From positions 25,127,100 to 25,191,099 of the forward strand of contig JACBWW010000007.1 in the NCBI GenBank assembly GCA_020086605.1: DNA of 64,000 nt, given 5' to 3'. This stretch comes from Lanius collurio. Its lineage: Eukaryota; Chordata; Aves; Passeriformes; Laniidae. The translations under genes were made by a program, and so were the position numbers. Below the pieces are notes generated by a model that was not told the origin of the DNA, made no database searches, and saw only the letters and a list, made by a program, of their open reading frames with translations. Below are positions 37,015 to 48,800 of the stretch, one piece after another (position 1 is the first letter of the stretch; every line of letters starts with the position of its first letter).

Positions 37015-39432
37015 GATTGTTGAACAGAAATATCAAAAAATTGTGCTCTGTCCCCACATAAAATTGTGACAGTTCATGTGACACACTAGGAATATCTTTC
37101 AATATCAACAATACAAGGTACAGTATCTGACCAGAATCTGAGTGGAATGACTCCTTATGATTTATTTGGCTCTTAGGTAAGACTTCAGCCCAACTGATTA
37201 GCTGTCAAATAACTACATTGTTATTTCTGATGACTATACTACCTTAAATTGATATTGGAAAAAATCACAAACAAATAAAACCAACATCCCAGAAGAGCTA
37301 GCAGTCAATAAGTATGTTAATCCCATACTGGCAACAAAAATCAACTCCAGTGTAAGTAGATGAGTTTTAAACATCTTCGTATGAGAGAGTGGTCACCTTT
37401 CATCCCTTAAATATAAATGCAGATACACATCTGGTCACAATATTTTATTTAGCCTTTGCAGTAGCACTAGTATTGAGTACTGGCCATTCTGCTATTCTTC
37501 CAAATAAAATCCTTTCCTTTTTATTTCCATTTTCCTTCTTCAAGCAAACATAGGCTTTGTGCTTTCCCCAGCTTTGCTTCCTAACACCTGCAATTCAAGT
37601 TACGACAAATTGCACCTAAAAATTCTCCACGATCTCCACAGTTCCAAGAATCTCATCAGCAAGAAGACAGAGAAAATATTTTAGGAAATTGGCAAGAAAA
37701 AAAAAAAGCAAAATGTTCTGCAGAGAAATCAAGGCACAGAGTCTGAAGTGAAAAGGGTCTCAGCGATTGATTGTGATAATGAATAGCACAATGCCCAGCA
37801 CTCAGGTGCTTGGCCCCGGGAACACAACTCTGTAGTGAGTCAGATATTTATTGTTTGACACAACAGGACAGGCATGAGGAACATGATTCAGCTGTGAAGA
37901 TTGTGTTAACAGTTTTTAATTAGATCTTCTTTTTCAAAACAATTTCTTTGCATGCTGGTGAAAGGAAAAGATAAAGCTGTCCTTCTTTTCTTTTTTTTTT
38001 CCTATCAGATTGAAAGCACCTCTTCTGGAAAGGCATGGAATTCAGTATTTCTGATCATCACAAATGAGTTATACTTTTATCCTAATTAAATGCAATATTA
38101 TAGCACCAGTCTTTCTCTCGTATCACCCACTCAGTTGCAGGGCTAGAAGAGCAGCTCACAAACCCAGGTCACTCATGATGTATCTACTGGCACCAGACCT
38201 CCCTCTCTACTCAAGGTGTGAGCCATCACTGACCTTGTGGCAACTTCCTGTCTGTCAGACATAGAAGACAGTAACATCTGAAAGCCAGTGAATAAAGATT
38301 TGCAGGGCTCTTTATTGCTGTGCTGAAGAAGATGGTGGGCACAGCCCCACACCACATGACAAAATGAAAGAAAATATTGCTGGAGGTCAGATATCGTTGT
38401 GGAGATTTGAAGATCATAGAGTTCATGAAGTTATGAAAGGTGTGGAAGTCATCTCAGAATCTGATGCATTCTGAATTGCTTTGATTTAAGTACTACTTAA
38501 ATAAACACTAATATCAGGAAATTATTTTTACTTGATTTCAAGTTTCTTTGAGGGGATAAAAAAAGTATTCTCAAACTGATAGTAATGAACTTCATTTTAA
38601 ACAACAGCTTAATTCAGTGCTTCAGACTGTGACCTCCTAACTCACATGGGTCAGTCACTCCACAGCACAAAGGCTCCTGTGGTGCAGAGCAATAAGGTGA
38701 TTTGAAGCAAATCCCCTCCCTGACTCTACTTACCAAGCATCAGTCCAGTCTGCAGAACATCCCTGATACATGTAAAGCAGATTCATTTCAGAGGAAACAG
38801 AACCTGAACTTCTACCCCAGATAGCTATTCACATGTAGGTTACTGCAACCCCTAATGAGGACACTGAGGTCTGCATAAAGAACTAAGGCACTTCACCACT
38901 TAATCTTGTAGCATTTATCAAACATACACAGACCCAAGAAAGGCCTCAAACCATGAGAACCCTCCTGCAATGGCTCCATAATTCTGCATAAAGTACTAAG
39001 TACTGCATAAGTTTCCTATTTGCTGATGACTGACAGTCCTCAAATCACCCCTACTGCTCCTTCCCTCCCCAAGAATTAAAGGCTGGAAGTCTTTATCCAG
39101 TGTAGTGCTCTCACCCCATTGCTGAACCCTCCTGTTTCTCCTAATGTTCTTTTTGGGTTTTTTATCCTTCCTATTGCTTCCTTCTATAATGGCAAGTTTC
39201 AGCATCACTGGAAATACAAGCACAGCCTAACTCCAAGCTCCATTGTAAATCTGCACTGTAAGTGCACTGAAAGTTTCTTGAGCAGCTGCTCAAGCTCACA
39301 CCAGACTCAGAAGACTATTAAGCTGCAAGAGGATTGGCAATCCATGGCACAATAAATTAGGTGATAAAGCAGTTCTAAACCTCTGTTACACCACCTGTCC
39401 TCTACCCACCACAGCAGGCAGGGCCACTCCAC

Positions 39433-39462
39433 CCCGTTCCATTCCATTCCGTTCCATTCCAT
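39433..39462. repeat. (TTCCA)n-type pentanucleotide repeat
   Basis: About six units of CCATT/CCGTT type in tandem (CGTTCCATTCCATTCCGTTC and on). A short microsatellite. Confidence 0.85.
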
Positions 39463-42045
39463 GTTTTGGCAGAGAGATGCATGCACCCCATACCCTGACT
39501 CACTCCTTTGGCACTACATCCCTTATTGCTGAGAGTTTGCTGCTCCTTGGCAGCAGTCTGCTCCTAAATTTGAGGGCAGCTCAGACAGTTAGAAATAAGG
39601 AGTTCAGAGCCCTTGCTTCTTCAAATCTCTCTTAGAGAGGCAGCAGGTTTTTGAGAAAAAAGAAGTACAGATTCTGAAATCTTTGGGATCAACAAGATTA
39701 GGAATGTGTCAGCAGCACAGATAAAAAGATAATTAGGTTTCCAAGAGACCAGCTTTTAAAAAGTAATTAATTTTGTTCAGGATAGTCAAGAAAATTCATG
39801 AGACTTTCTTCTTGTGGTACAGAAGGTAAAAAGAGAAAAGACATCTGCCTTATGAAATTTTAATCTCCAGCACAGTTTGCAAAATTATATATTATACAAA
39901 TACATTAATCAGGAGAGTTCTGTGTCTTCTTTGACTTCTTGACCATTCTTATGTGCCAAAAATGTAATTTTTTTCAAAAATATAATAGTGTCAGCAGGAT
40001 GCATAAGGTGCTTCTAAGGGAGATAACAAGAGCTCAGAAGTGGAGAAAAGATGGAGAATCGAAATGAAATAGCAAAGAGTGTTCACATCAGTCATGCAGG
40101 CTCTCAAATACATCTCCCACCTCTTTGGAAAGAGATTTAAAAATTGAAACATGAAGGCATACAGCAACTCATCTAAACTAAACAAACAACAGCAGACAGC
40201 ATGATCTCTCCTCCTCTGTTCTCAGATTAATCTGATTTACTGCATCCTGTCACAGATAATGAATAGCTAAGGTGCAGACAATTGTTCCTAACAAACCTGG
40301 GATTTTTCTTACGGTTGTGGCCAGGAAAATATGTTAAGCCAGACCTGAGACTTGCTTTATATCCTATGAGAGCGAATGAGGGTGAAAAGTTGTTCTCAGG
40401 TTTTGTGGGAATGGCTAGGCTGGGATTTCCAGATGGTGCCAGGATCCCTCTTCAACCCCCCAGCACTAAACACCCTTGCCAGTGCCCTCTCCCCTCCTGC
40501 AGGCCTGGCTGGATGTCCTGAAGCTGCTGCTACTCCATCCCCTCCTAAGGCTGGAATGCAGAAGCACAGGCTGCATATACACAGGCCATACCTAATTAGC
40601 CATTACAGCCTAATGGGCAGGCAGTGAAAGCCTTCATTGACTCCTTCTGAATGGTGCTAATGGTGAGAGGAGGGAGGTTAAGGATCTACCCTGGGAGGGC
40701 ACACAGAGTGCCCAGGCCTTGAAGGAGTCCTTTTAGGTTACTGTTTGTTTGATTAGCATCAAACTAAAGGGAAAAATGAAACAAATAATAATAATAGTGA
40801 GTAAAAATAATAAGCCAGTACATGCCCTGACATCAAGGGCTAATGTGAAGAAGAGTTCTTGAAAATGCTGCTGCTTTCACACTGATCCCTGTAGCTGCCT
40901 CTTTTCCCACTAGATCTTGCCCCAGGTGTCCTGTGTTGTGGCACCTTTCAGCTGGGCTGAGCCCAGGCTGCTGCAATTGCCCTTTGCCTCTCAGCTGGGC
41001 ACAGGGCTGATGTCAGCACACCTGCAGCTTCCCGGTGTGGTGCTCTGGTTTCCCCCAGCAGACGCAGACAATTTAATCATTTCCACAATAACTTTTTGTT
41101 TCATTTCCATCACGTCCTCCACTTGATGGAAGACAGGGATGATTGCTGCTAATGTTAACATGTCACCAGGGCCTGATGTTGCAAATCTTCCCTTACACAT
41201 AATGTTACGCTTCAGCAGCAGTCCTTAGGTGAATAATGAAAATTTAACCAAGTAAAGGAATTACAAGATCAGGTCCATAGTGAAATTTATAAGCACAGTA
41301 AATGCCATAGATTTTCTGCATTGAGTCTCCTGTTATTTTTTTTGCCATGGAAATACTGAGATCGCATGAACCAGGGCAAACTCGGGTCACAAAGATTAAT
41401 ATACAGATTTATCATGTCTACAATATACAACTGTACATGCTGGATGATCCAAAAAATAGTGAAACCCAAGATGAAAGTACACACAATGAAGGAATTTTGA
41501 TAGTTTAAACAGCTCTGCTTCATTTTATAATGTTCCGTTACCCCACAAATAATGTAGCTGTCATAACAAATAGTAACAGTGATAGATACTAAGGAAAGCT
41601 GGATGGCGTGCAAGGCTGTGGATACAGCTCCAATGTTCAGGTCTGAAATGACTTTAAACTTAATATTTCTTGGACTGCTCAGCCCTGGCAAGGGCTGCTA
41701 CAGTATTTCTCAATTTACAAATCTAATCTGTATCAAATAGCATACAGTAAAATGTAACACTGTGTTGACCTGAGCACAGTTAAGGCCATATATGGTTTTC
41801 ACAGATGAACCTGGGTAGTTAGGTTTCTATCTGGAAGACTCTCACAGACCTCAAGAGCTTCTCAAATACCTTTAAAAAGCAGAAAGGGAAGAATAACGTG
41901 GCCTGACATTTGCTGGTTGGATGCTGTCCATCACATCTGCAATGAGTGATCTCAGGCTCAGTGCAGCTGCTGTCAGCTTGGCAGCACTGCCCCTTGCTCA
42001 GTGTGTTTGGAGTAGCACCCCATTTTCAGATGGTTGACATCAGAA

Positions 42046-42740
42046 GATGATAGGTCACGTGAGGTTGGGAGAGACCCAGTCTACCCCCCAGCCCAAAGGG
42101 CCAGCACTGGGGACAGACTAGGCTGCTCAGGGCTTGAACGAGTAAGGCCTTGAAACCCCCCAGGGATGAGGGCAGCACAGCCACTCAGGGTGGTGTGAGT
42201 GGCCTCCTCCTGGGGAAATTTTCTCCCTATACTCAGCCTGAACCTTTCTCATTCCAACTTGGGGCCATTGCTTCTTGCCTTCCCATCCTGTATCATAGTG
42301 AGGAGTCCCACTCCATCTCTTCCATGACCCTTTGGTGCTGCTGGGGACTTTCAAGTGCCCCAAAGACACTGCTTTTCCCAGCTGACCCAGACTAACTTCC
42401 CCAGCATCTCCTCATGGGGCAAGTGTCCAGCCCTACCACCCTGGGGGCCCTCCCTTGAGCTCCCTCCAGTTTGTCCATGTCTTTCCTGTGCCAGGTCCCA
42501 AAACTGGATTCAGTATTTGGATGTGGTCTGGCGAGTGCCACACAGAGAGGGACAATCCCTTCCCCTGACCTTTGAGCTGTATCCCTGGTCGCACAGTTTA
42601 GGAGCTGCTGGCTGCCTTTGCTGTCAGAGCACACCTCAGTGGTGTTCAGCTGATTGCCCACTGTGACCTCAGGGCTGCACTGAAGCACTGCAGAGCTGCT
42701 CCCCAGCCCCATCCTCTTACAGTGTCCTTGCAGGGGGGTC
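42046..42740 (-). mobile_element. Older CR1 LINE fragment
   Basis: On the minus strand this follows an avian CR1 ORF2 end and 3' UTR. On the + strand one sees the complement landmarks: GCTCCCTCCAGTTTGTCCATG near 42459, CCCAAAACTGGATTCAGTAT near 42497, GCACACCTCAGTGGTGTTCAG near 42629 and GAGGTTGGGAGAGACC near 42061. It is more diverged than the other CR1 copies and lacks the terminal ATTCTATG repeats. The 144-codon minus frame here (42392-42826) is an interrupted ORF2 remnant or chance, not a host gene. Confidence 0.87.
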
Positions 42741-45700
42741 ATCATTTCTCGGTGCCAAGTATCTGCATGAAGGAAAAATGCTTCCAAACACTTTGGGTAT
42801 ATCTTTTTAACTACCTCTGTCAACAAAGAATGAAGATGCTTTTGCCAAGTTTAAAAAAATCCAGCAACATTTTCTTCAAGTGACAGTCATTCCCCAGTCT
42901 CTGGGATTCAGAGAATGCATTTTGCCATCTTCTGAAAAAAAGCCTTAATTGTAGCAAATAGTAGCAATTCTGTGAAGAATTGCAGGCTGCAGAAGGTGGA
43001 AGGGTAGCACAATCGAAATGCCAGAATGCTTTTGGCAGAAAAGCTATATCATGAAACCAAAATGTTTCATCAGAACTTGAGTTCCTGCACAGCTCTGCAG
43101 AAATGCCTCCCTGGTCTGCAGCACTGCAGCAAGGCAATCCCTGCTCATCATTTGCAACCACAGTGTTGCAAAGTGCTGTAACCTGGGCGAAACCTAATTG
43201 AAGCCATCCCTTTTAGGAATGTGCATCTGACACTTGGGTTTGGAAGGGTACAGTTCAGGTTTCCTTGTTTTCACACAAACTAGACTTGTCTTGAAGAGAA
43301 ATTATCTGTTCCTTCTGGTTTCTATCATTTCATATGACCGAGGGTTCCTGATTCCCTACAACATCTGCTTCAATGGTAATTCAGCCATAAGACACTACAT
43401 TTTATTTATTCTTGAACATAATCACAGGGTTGCTTGCAGAGATTTGAGTATGATTGGAAAGAGAAAAACATCACTTCAAAACCTGAGAGGAAATTGGCAG
43501 GGCATTGGCCAAAGCTGGTCCAGCCAGCTGGAACTGAGGTACATCAGCCCAATATTAGCAAAAATAGTGCAGATCACAGAAATTAGACCTCTGGTGTCAG
43601 GAGTTCACACGTGCTTCAGGGACTGCAGTGAACAGCTCAACTCAAGAGGGACAGATGCATCTGGCTGAGGCTGTTGGCTTCTCTCTGGGTAACAGAACAT
43701 TAGGCTGCGTATTGAGGCTCTGTGAACGTTTATTTACAATGCTGGGAAATATGCATAGCTTATCCTAGGGGTCTCCTTCTAGTCTTACTTCATTACTTCT
43801 GCTGTGTGTATACCCTGCTTACATTGAAATGTTTGAGTAGCCAATCCAAGCTCTCAAAAGTTAGGAAATGCCAAAATTCAAGCAGCTCTCCTTCACCTCT
43901 CTCATACTTGGGGTCATGTTGTTTTACTGCCTACACATCAACCAAAGCACTAATTAGTTCAAGCTATGCAAATTGTTTTAAAAAGCTAAAAAGCCTAGTT
44001 TGCAATTTAAAATGGGATCCAGATGCCCTCATCACTTCAAGGGAGAAAAAAAGGCATTAAGTGGTAACTGGATTTTTGTGTTACATGGCACACATCCAGG
44101 CTGAACTTGCATATAAAAATAAACTTCATGAGTTCATTGTTCTGAGCTTACAGCCAAACGTCCTGTTTGTCTTCTGTTGACTTTAAATGTTTTGGGACTA
44201 AGTTGTATAAAACATACTTTTCAAAAAACCCAGTAACAGTAACTAGCGAAATCTAAATAATACAATTATTTATTTCTTTGCATGCTTCTGGACATTGCAC
44301 AACCTCTGTATATTCTGATAGAATTAATGTGAAAATAGTCAAAATATTCACTTATTTCTCTGTTCCCATAGAAACTCTGACAGCAATGATTCATACCTAA
44401 GAATTATTAAGTCCCTGACTATGCAATTTGTACTGCTCTTCTCCACAGGGCTCCAACAGCTCACACATTGTACTGCAGAGAAAGCTCACCTGAAGGACAG
44501 ATTATCTATTTTTGTTTGTCAGCTTCATGTTCTTGGAAATGCACAGCCTTCTTTATTCACCACAGATGATTTGCAAAAAAAAAAAACCCTAGCAAAAAAG
44601 AAAACATAAGCAGAAAAAAATCCTAATCACAACCAGTGTGTTGTGCCACAGTGAACAGGGGAAAGAGCTGGATTTGCTCTGCCAAACTGAAGCATGTGGG
44701 ATAATGTAATCCTGCTGTAAATGGAAAAGGAGCCTGCACAGCAACTGTCTCATACACCAAAAGAAGGGACAACACACCAGCTGGGACAAAGTGAGGGGGT
44801 AAGGCCCTGATAGTCTCTCTCCTGACTCAGGCTGGTCCTTGTCTGGCTTTTCATGCTCTGCACAGCAAGTGTCTTCCCCAGAACAGCTGGAAAAATGGAA
44901 ACAGCAGCTGACAGAAAAGTGACGAGCAAAAAATGGACCCATCAGCTCCAATCTGGACATATGCTCTATGTAATTAACCCTTCATACTCAATATTTCCCT
45001 GGAATTTGGACTTTCACAACTTTTCAGTCCTTAGTCTTTGTGCCAAGACCATCAACTGAGGTGACAGAGATACTGATTTTGATAGCACTTTGGTGTTAAA
45101 GCACTTGCTTGGTGAAGCTACCTAAGAAAATCAGCTCTATCCAATGGCAAAAGAGCTGAGGGACATCACTTACCTCCTCAGCAGTACAGTGCTTGCTGAA
45201 AGAAACACAATGAATGGCTACTTTGGCAGGAAAAGGTGAGGCGGATGCAGTTCATGAGGGTTTTTCGCCCTCAGAATTACAATGCGGGAGAAGAAAAAGA
45301 TGCACCAGCTCCGCTACTGCAGAGTCATTTTCCACTATAAGGATGTGGTAGCATGGCTAGCTCAGTAGTGCATAGCACACAGCTGAACTTTGAACTGAAC
45401 AACTACTTTTGCTCCCAAGGTTTTTCAAGTAGACGTCAGAGAATAAGATGCAGAAACACCCCACAGCTGCCACCTACCAAGTGATTATCAGTCTGTTGTG
45501 CAGTGCTGAAGACCAGCTCTGCCACTGACATTCATAAAGAAATACCCAGAAGGCTACAATGGTTCCTAGGCTGTGTGGACAAGTCAAGAATCTTAAAAAC
45601 AGTTTCACCTGAGAGTAATCTGGAAATTGGGTGGTGGAAAGGAAAGTCACATGGAGTCAAGTAATTCTTTTCCAGGGCAGAAAATAGATACTGGCCTTCT

Positions 45701-48689
45701 ATCATAGAGCAATGGAGAAGTCCTGATGCAACCCCACCAAACCAAATGACTGTACCCATGGAAACGTCAAAGGTTCGATTTTTAAATTAATGCAAAATAA
45801 AATTCAATCATATAAAAGAGAAAAATAAAACAAAACAAACCTTTAAAACCCCCTATCATTTGGTAATGACACTCATTTAAGTAATGTTCCGTTTAAGCAT
45901 TTTTTATCAACATTAAAGTATATTTTTGACTAGAGACTTGTGGGTAATAAACGACTAATAAAACAAATTTCCATTTACAGATGCATTAGAAAATGAATCT
46001 ATGGTATAACAGAAAATAAAATTATATATGCATGTATTTCTCCCACTTCAATATCTCTAAATGCAGTTTGGTTGGTTAGCACAGTGGCCCATGAGTTCTG
46101 GTGGGATTGTCCCGTGAATAACCATCAGCAGGGCAAGGAATGGAGGGCAAGAGACAAGGAGCACCACTGGAGTTCATTAATGAGCATGAGATTGAGCATA
46201 CACCCAGCACAATGCATTCCTAACGAGATGTCAGACAAGTAAACAACCCTTGGTTACAAGTATCTTCAAGAGAAGAACTGAACAGTGAGCTCCATTATGT
46301 TTACAAATTATATATGGGACTGTTTTGGTGCAGTTTTTGCTCTTGCTATTATTAGGCCTTATTTACGTACCATTTGGCTGTACAAGTTAATTTACAATGA
46401 GCAGAATTTTTCAAACACAACATAATTCCCATCACACAGCACAGAGAGCCCAGGAGCAGTGGCAGTTTCAGTACAGTAAAAATAACTCAAGAAGGCTTCA
46501 CCTGGGCTCTGTGATACACAACCACACTGTGCTGCTCATTGCAGCAGATTGCATGGGTCAGGCAGATGGAAAGCATTTTCACTGAATGACCAATTGCAGA
46601 AAGGGAAGACCCCGTGGGTGTGATCCTGATGAATAAGTAAAGGTAATGTCCAAGCTGGAAGTATAATTTAAAGCATTAACACTGTAATTTCAGTATCAAG
46701 AGTATAATTTAAACTCCTTATGGACTGCAAACACTGCTTTTGGAAACAGAGAAAGACTAAATGGAGGGTAAGCTGCCAACCAGGAATGTCCAACACAGAT
46801 CAAACATCTGCCTAACTACGTGGTGTGTTGATGTGGCAGCTTCTAGTGTGCCTCAGAAAACCAAAGTGAGGGTGTCTGAGACACAAGATAACAGTTACTG
46901 TAGGCTAAAAATATAGAGATTTTTGTCCAGAATTTAGGCTGCTTGGCTATATCTACTGTAGTTTATCTATTATACTGCCAAGGTGTGTTCCTAGTGCTCA
47001 AAACTTAATCATGTGTATTGTTAATTTATTAGAACAATTACTGGCAAGCCTTCAGAACATCCTACTGTCACAGTCTGCAGGTGTGGTTTCAGCATTAGCA
47101 GAGCCTAGAGACCATTCCCAGTTGGCTGTTTTGCTGCAGATGCTCTGTGCTGGGGGAGAGAGAAGGTGATTCTGTGGGTGGAGGTGGCTAATCCCTGCCA
47201 GCTGCTAAGAACAGTCCTGGGCATGTTCAGCCCACCACTGATGTAGCCCTTGCATCTTATGAAAGATGAGCCAGCTGGGAAGAAGTGAAGTCAAATCAAG
47301 TTTCATTTCAGGGTTTGGGGTTTTTTTGCCACAACTGATTTCTCAGGAAGCCAAATCTCTGAGGAAGAATAGGTTCAATCTCCTCAGTTTGCACTGCATT
47401 GGCAGTCAATACATTGATCATTTGCAATTTAATTAAGATGAGTGACTTTGATACCACAGAAATGGTTAAGACTTAATGACTGTTGGACACAGAGAAGTAC
47501 ATAGATGGTGTAGCCACACCTTTTTGCATCCAGCCTAGATCTGCCTAACACAGGACAAAATACAACACATTCCTGCAGCTGTTGAGAGAAGGCTATCCAG
47601 AAACTGTTCACAGGATGCCCATCTCTTGTAGCAATAACACTTGGTATGGCCAGTCCCTGTATTCAGCATGTCTCAGGGGGTTGACACCGGGTGTCCCTCC
47701 ATGGGGCTCTAGTTCCTGTGACTCAGCAGGATTTGACTGTGAGAGCCTGAGAAATCCAAAGCTCAGCCCACACAGGACAGAGACACCGCCGACAGGCTTG
47801 GAAAAGAGCTCAGAGCTGGCAGGGTTTGCACAGACCAGCCAACTAAGACCGTTCATCTGCTCTCTGTTCATGCTTCACAGATTTTTATTGCTTTTTATAG
47901 CAACAGATGCTTTTAGTGGCACTTTTAGTCACACCAGTGCTTTCTCACCTCTGCTTAGTCAAAAACCTAGTCTTTCCTTTAAGGTGTGGAACTTGCTAAT
48001 GATGCCCAGGCTGCAGCCATCTCAAAACAAGGTCATTGAAGTATTTTTGGCAGAGGAGGAGATACACATTGCACTCAAACTATCTGAAGATGGAAACTTA
48101 CAACTGGCTGGTGATGGATGTCGTATTAGAAGCATGAAACCAGTGATCTGCAAGAGAGACCAATTACCTTTTCATATAAATTATTGCCTCCCTCTCCATC
48201 CGTGCTGCAGAAAGCTGAGCTATAGATCTCAGACTACAGGAAGGAAGGGAGACTGACTGGCCGGCTATGATGATGGAATTCAACCTGATGCTTTATCCAA
48301 AATCATCTAGTTTAGTTCCTACAAGTCTGCAGACCTTCAAAACATAATTTTGGGTAGAGGTCAGGAAAAAAAAAGAATGGGAAAGAGCTGAGGAGAATGG
48401 GTTATTAATTTTTGTAAGCTGTTGTCTTCTGGTTTAGAACTAAGTACAAGTCTTTAAGGGATGAGATGAAAATTTAAATGACAGTAGAGATTAGAATTAG
48501 TACATTTTTTTTATTTTTATCTGTTTAAATAGAGAGGACAACAATGAAAACAGCCGAGGCCACACTAGAGGCCATACCAGAAATCAGGCAAGGGTAGCAG
48601 TTTCTCACTGTTTCCTTTATTTTTGTTAAGAAACCTTGTCAAATCTCTTTGAAGGAAAGATATCAGTGACTTCAGAGCAGCAGATGGTT
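42741..48689. other. Non-coding DNA, no gene recognised
   Basis: AT-rich with no assignable exon. Long open frames at 43234-43668 (+, 144 codons) and 47582-48256 (+, 224 codons) are unrecognised; the second is listed separately. Confidence 0.65.
47582..48256 (+). other. Unexplained 224-codon open frame
   Basis: The second longest open frame in the window after the captured segment. It opens at TTG, with the first in-frame ATG at 47613. The predicted peptide is Ser/Leu-rich with a hydrophobic stretch (HRFLLLFIATDAF, about 47874-47912) and a more protein-like end containing EVFLAEEEIHIALKLSEDGN. I recognise no domain, and a minus-strand frame overlaps it. In 128 kb of double-stranded frames one such ORF is plausible by chance. 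Confidence 0.2.
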
Positions 48690-48800
48690 TGAGCTAGATA
48701 GATCACAGGATAAGCTGAGTTGGAAGAGACTCACAAGGTTCATCAAGTCCAGCTCCTGATGCTGCACAGAACCATCCCCAAGAGTCATGACGTGTGCCCA
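48690..48800 (-). mobile_element. Short CR1 LINE 3' tail
   Basis: On the minus strand this reads as the last 110 bases or so of a CR1 3' UTR. The + strand complement shows GAGTTGGAAGAGACTCACAAG and GTTCATCAAGTCCAGCTCCTG, matching the complement of the GGAGTTGGACTTGATGATCC-type block of the CR1 at 12245. It is a strongly 5'-truncated insertion. Confidence 0.9.

Larger units (their letters stand above)
34429..42045. other. Non-coding DNA, no gene recognised
   Basis: AT-rich. It contains a nested inverted repeat at 36925-37014, a pentanucleotide repeat at 39433-39462, and stretches near 36700-36860 and 37765-37960 with the texture of conserved non-coding DNA. The hydrophobic 134-codon minus frame at 41287-41691 has no recognised homologue and no obvious splice or start context. 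Confidence 0.7.

Noticed and set aside
41287..41691. 134-codon hydrophobic minus-strand frame as a membrane protein gene
   Set aside because: The hydrophobicity follows from T-rich codons. There is no recognised family, no intron signals and no supporting neighbours.
42392..42826. 144-codon minus frame as a host gene
   Set aside because: Most of it lies within a CR1 LINE fragment of the same orientation.
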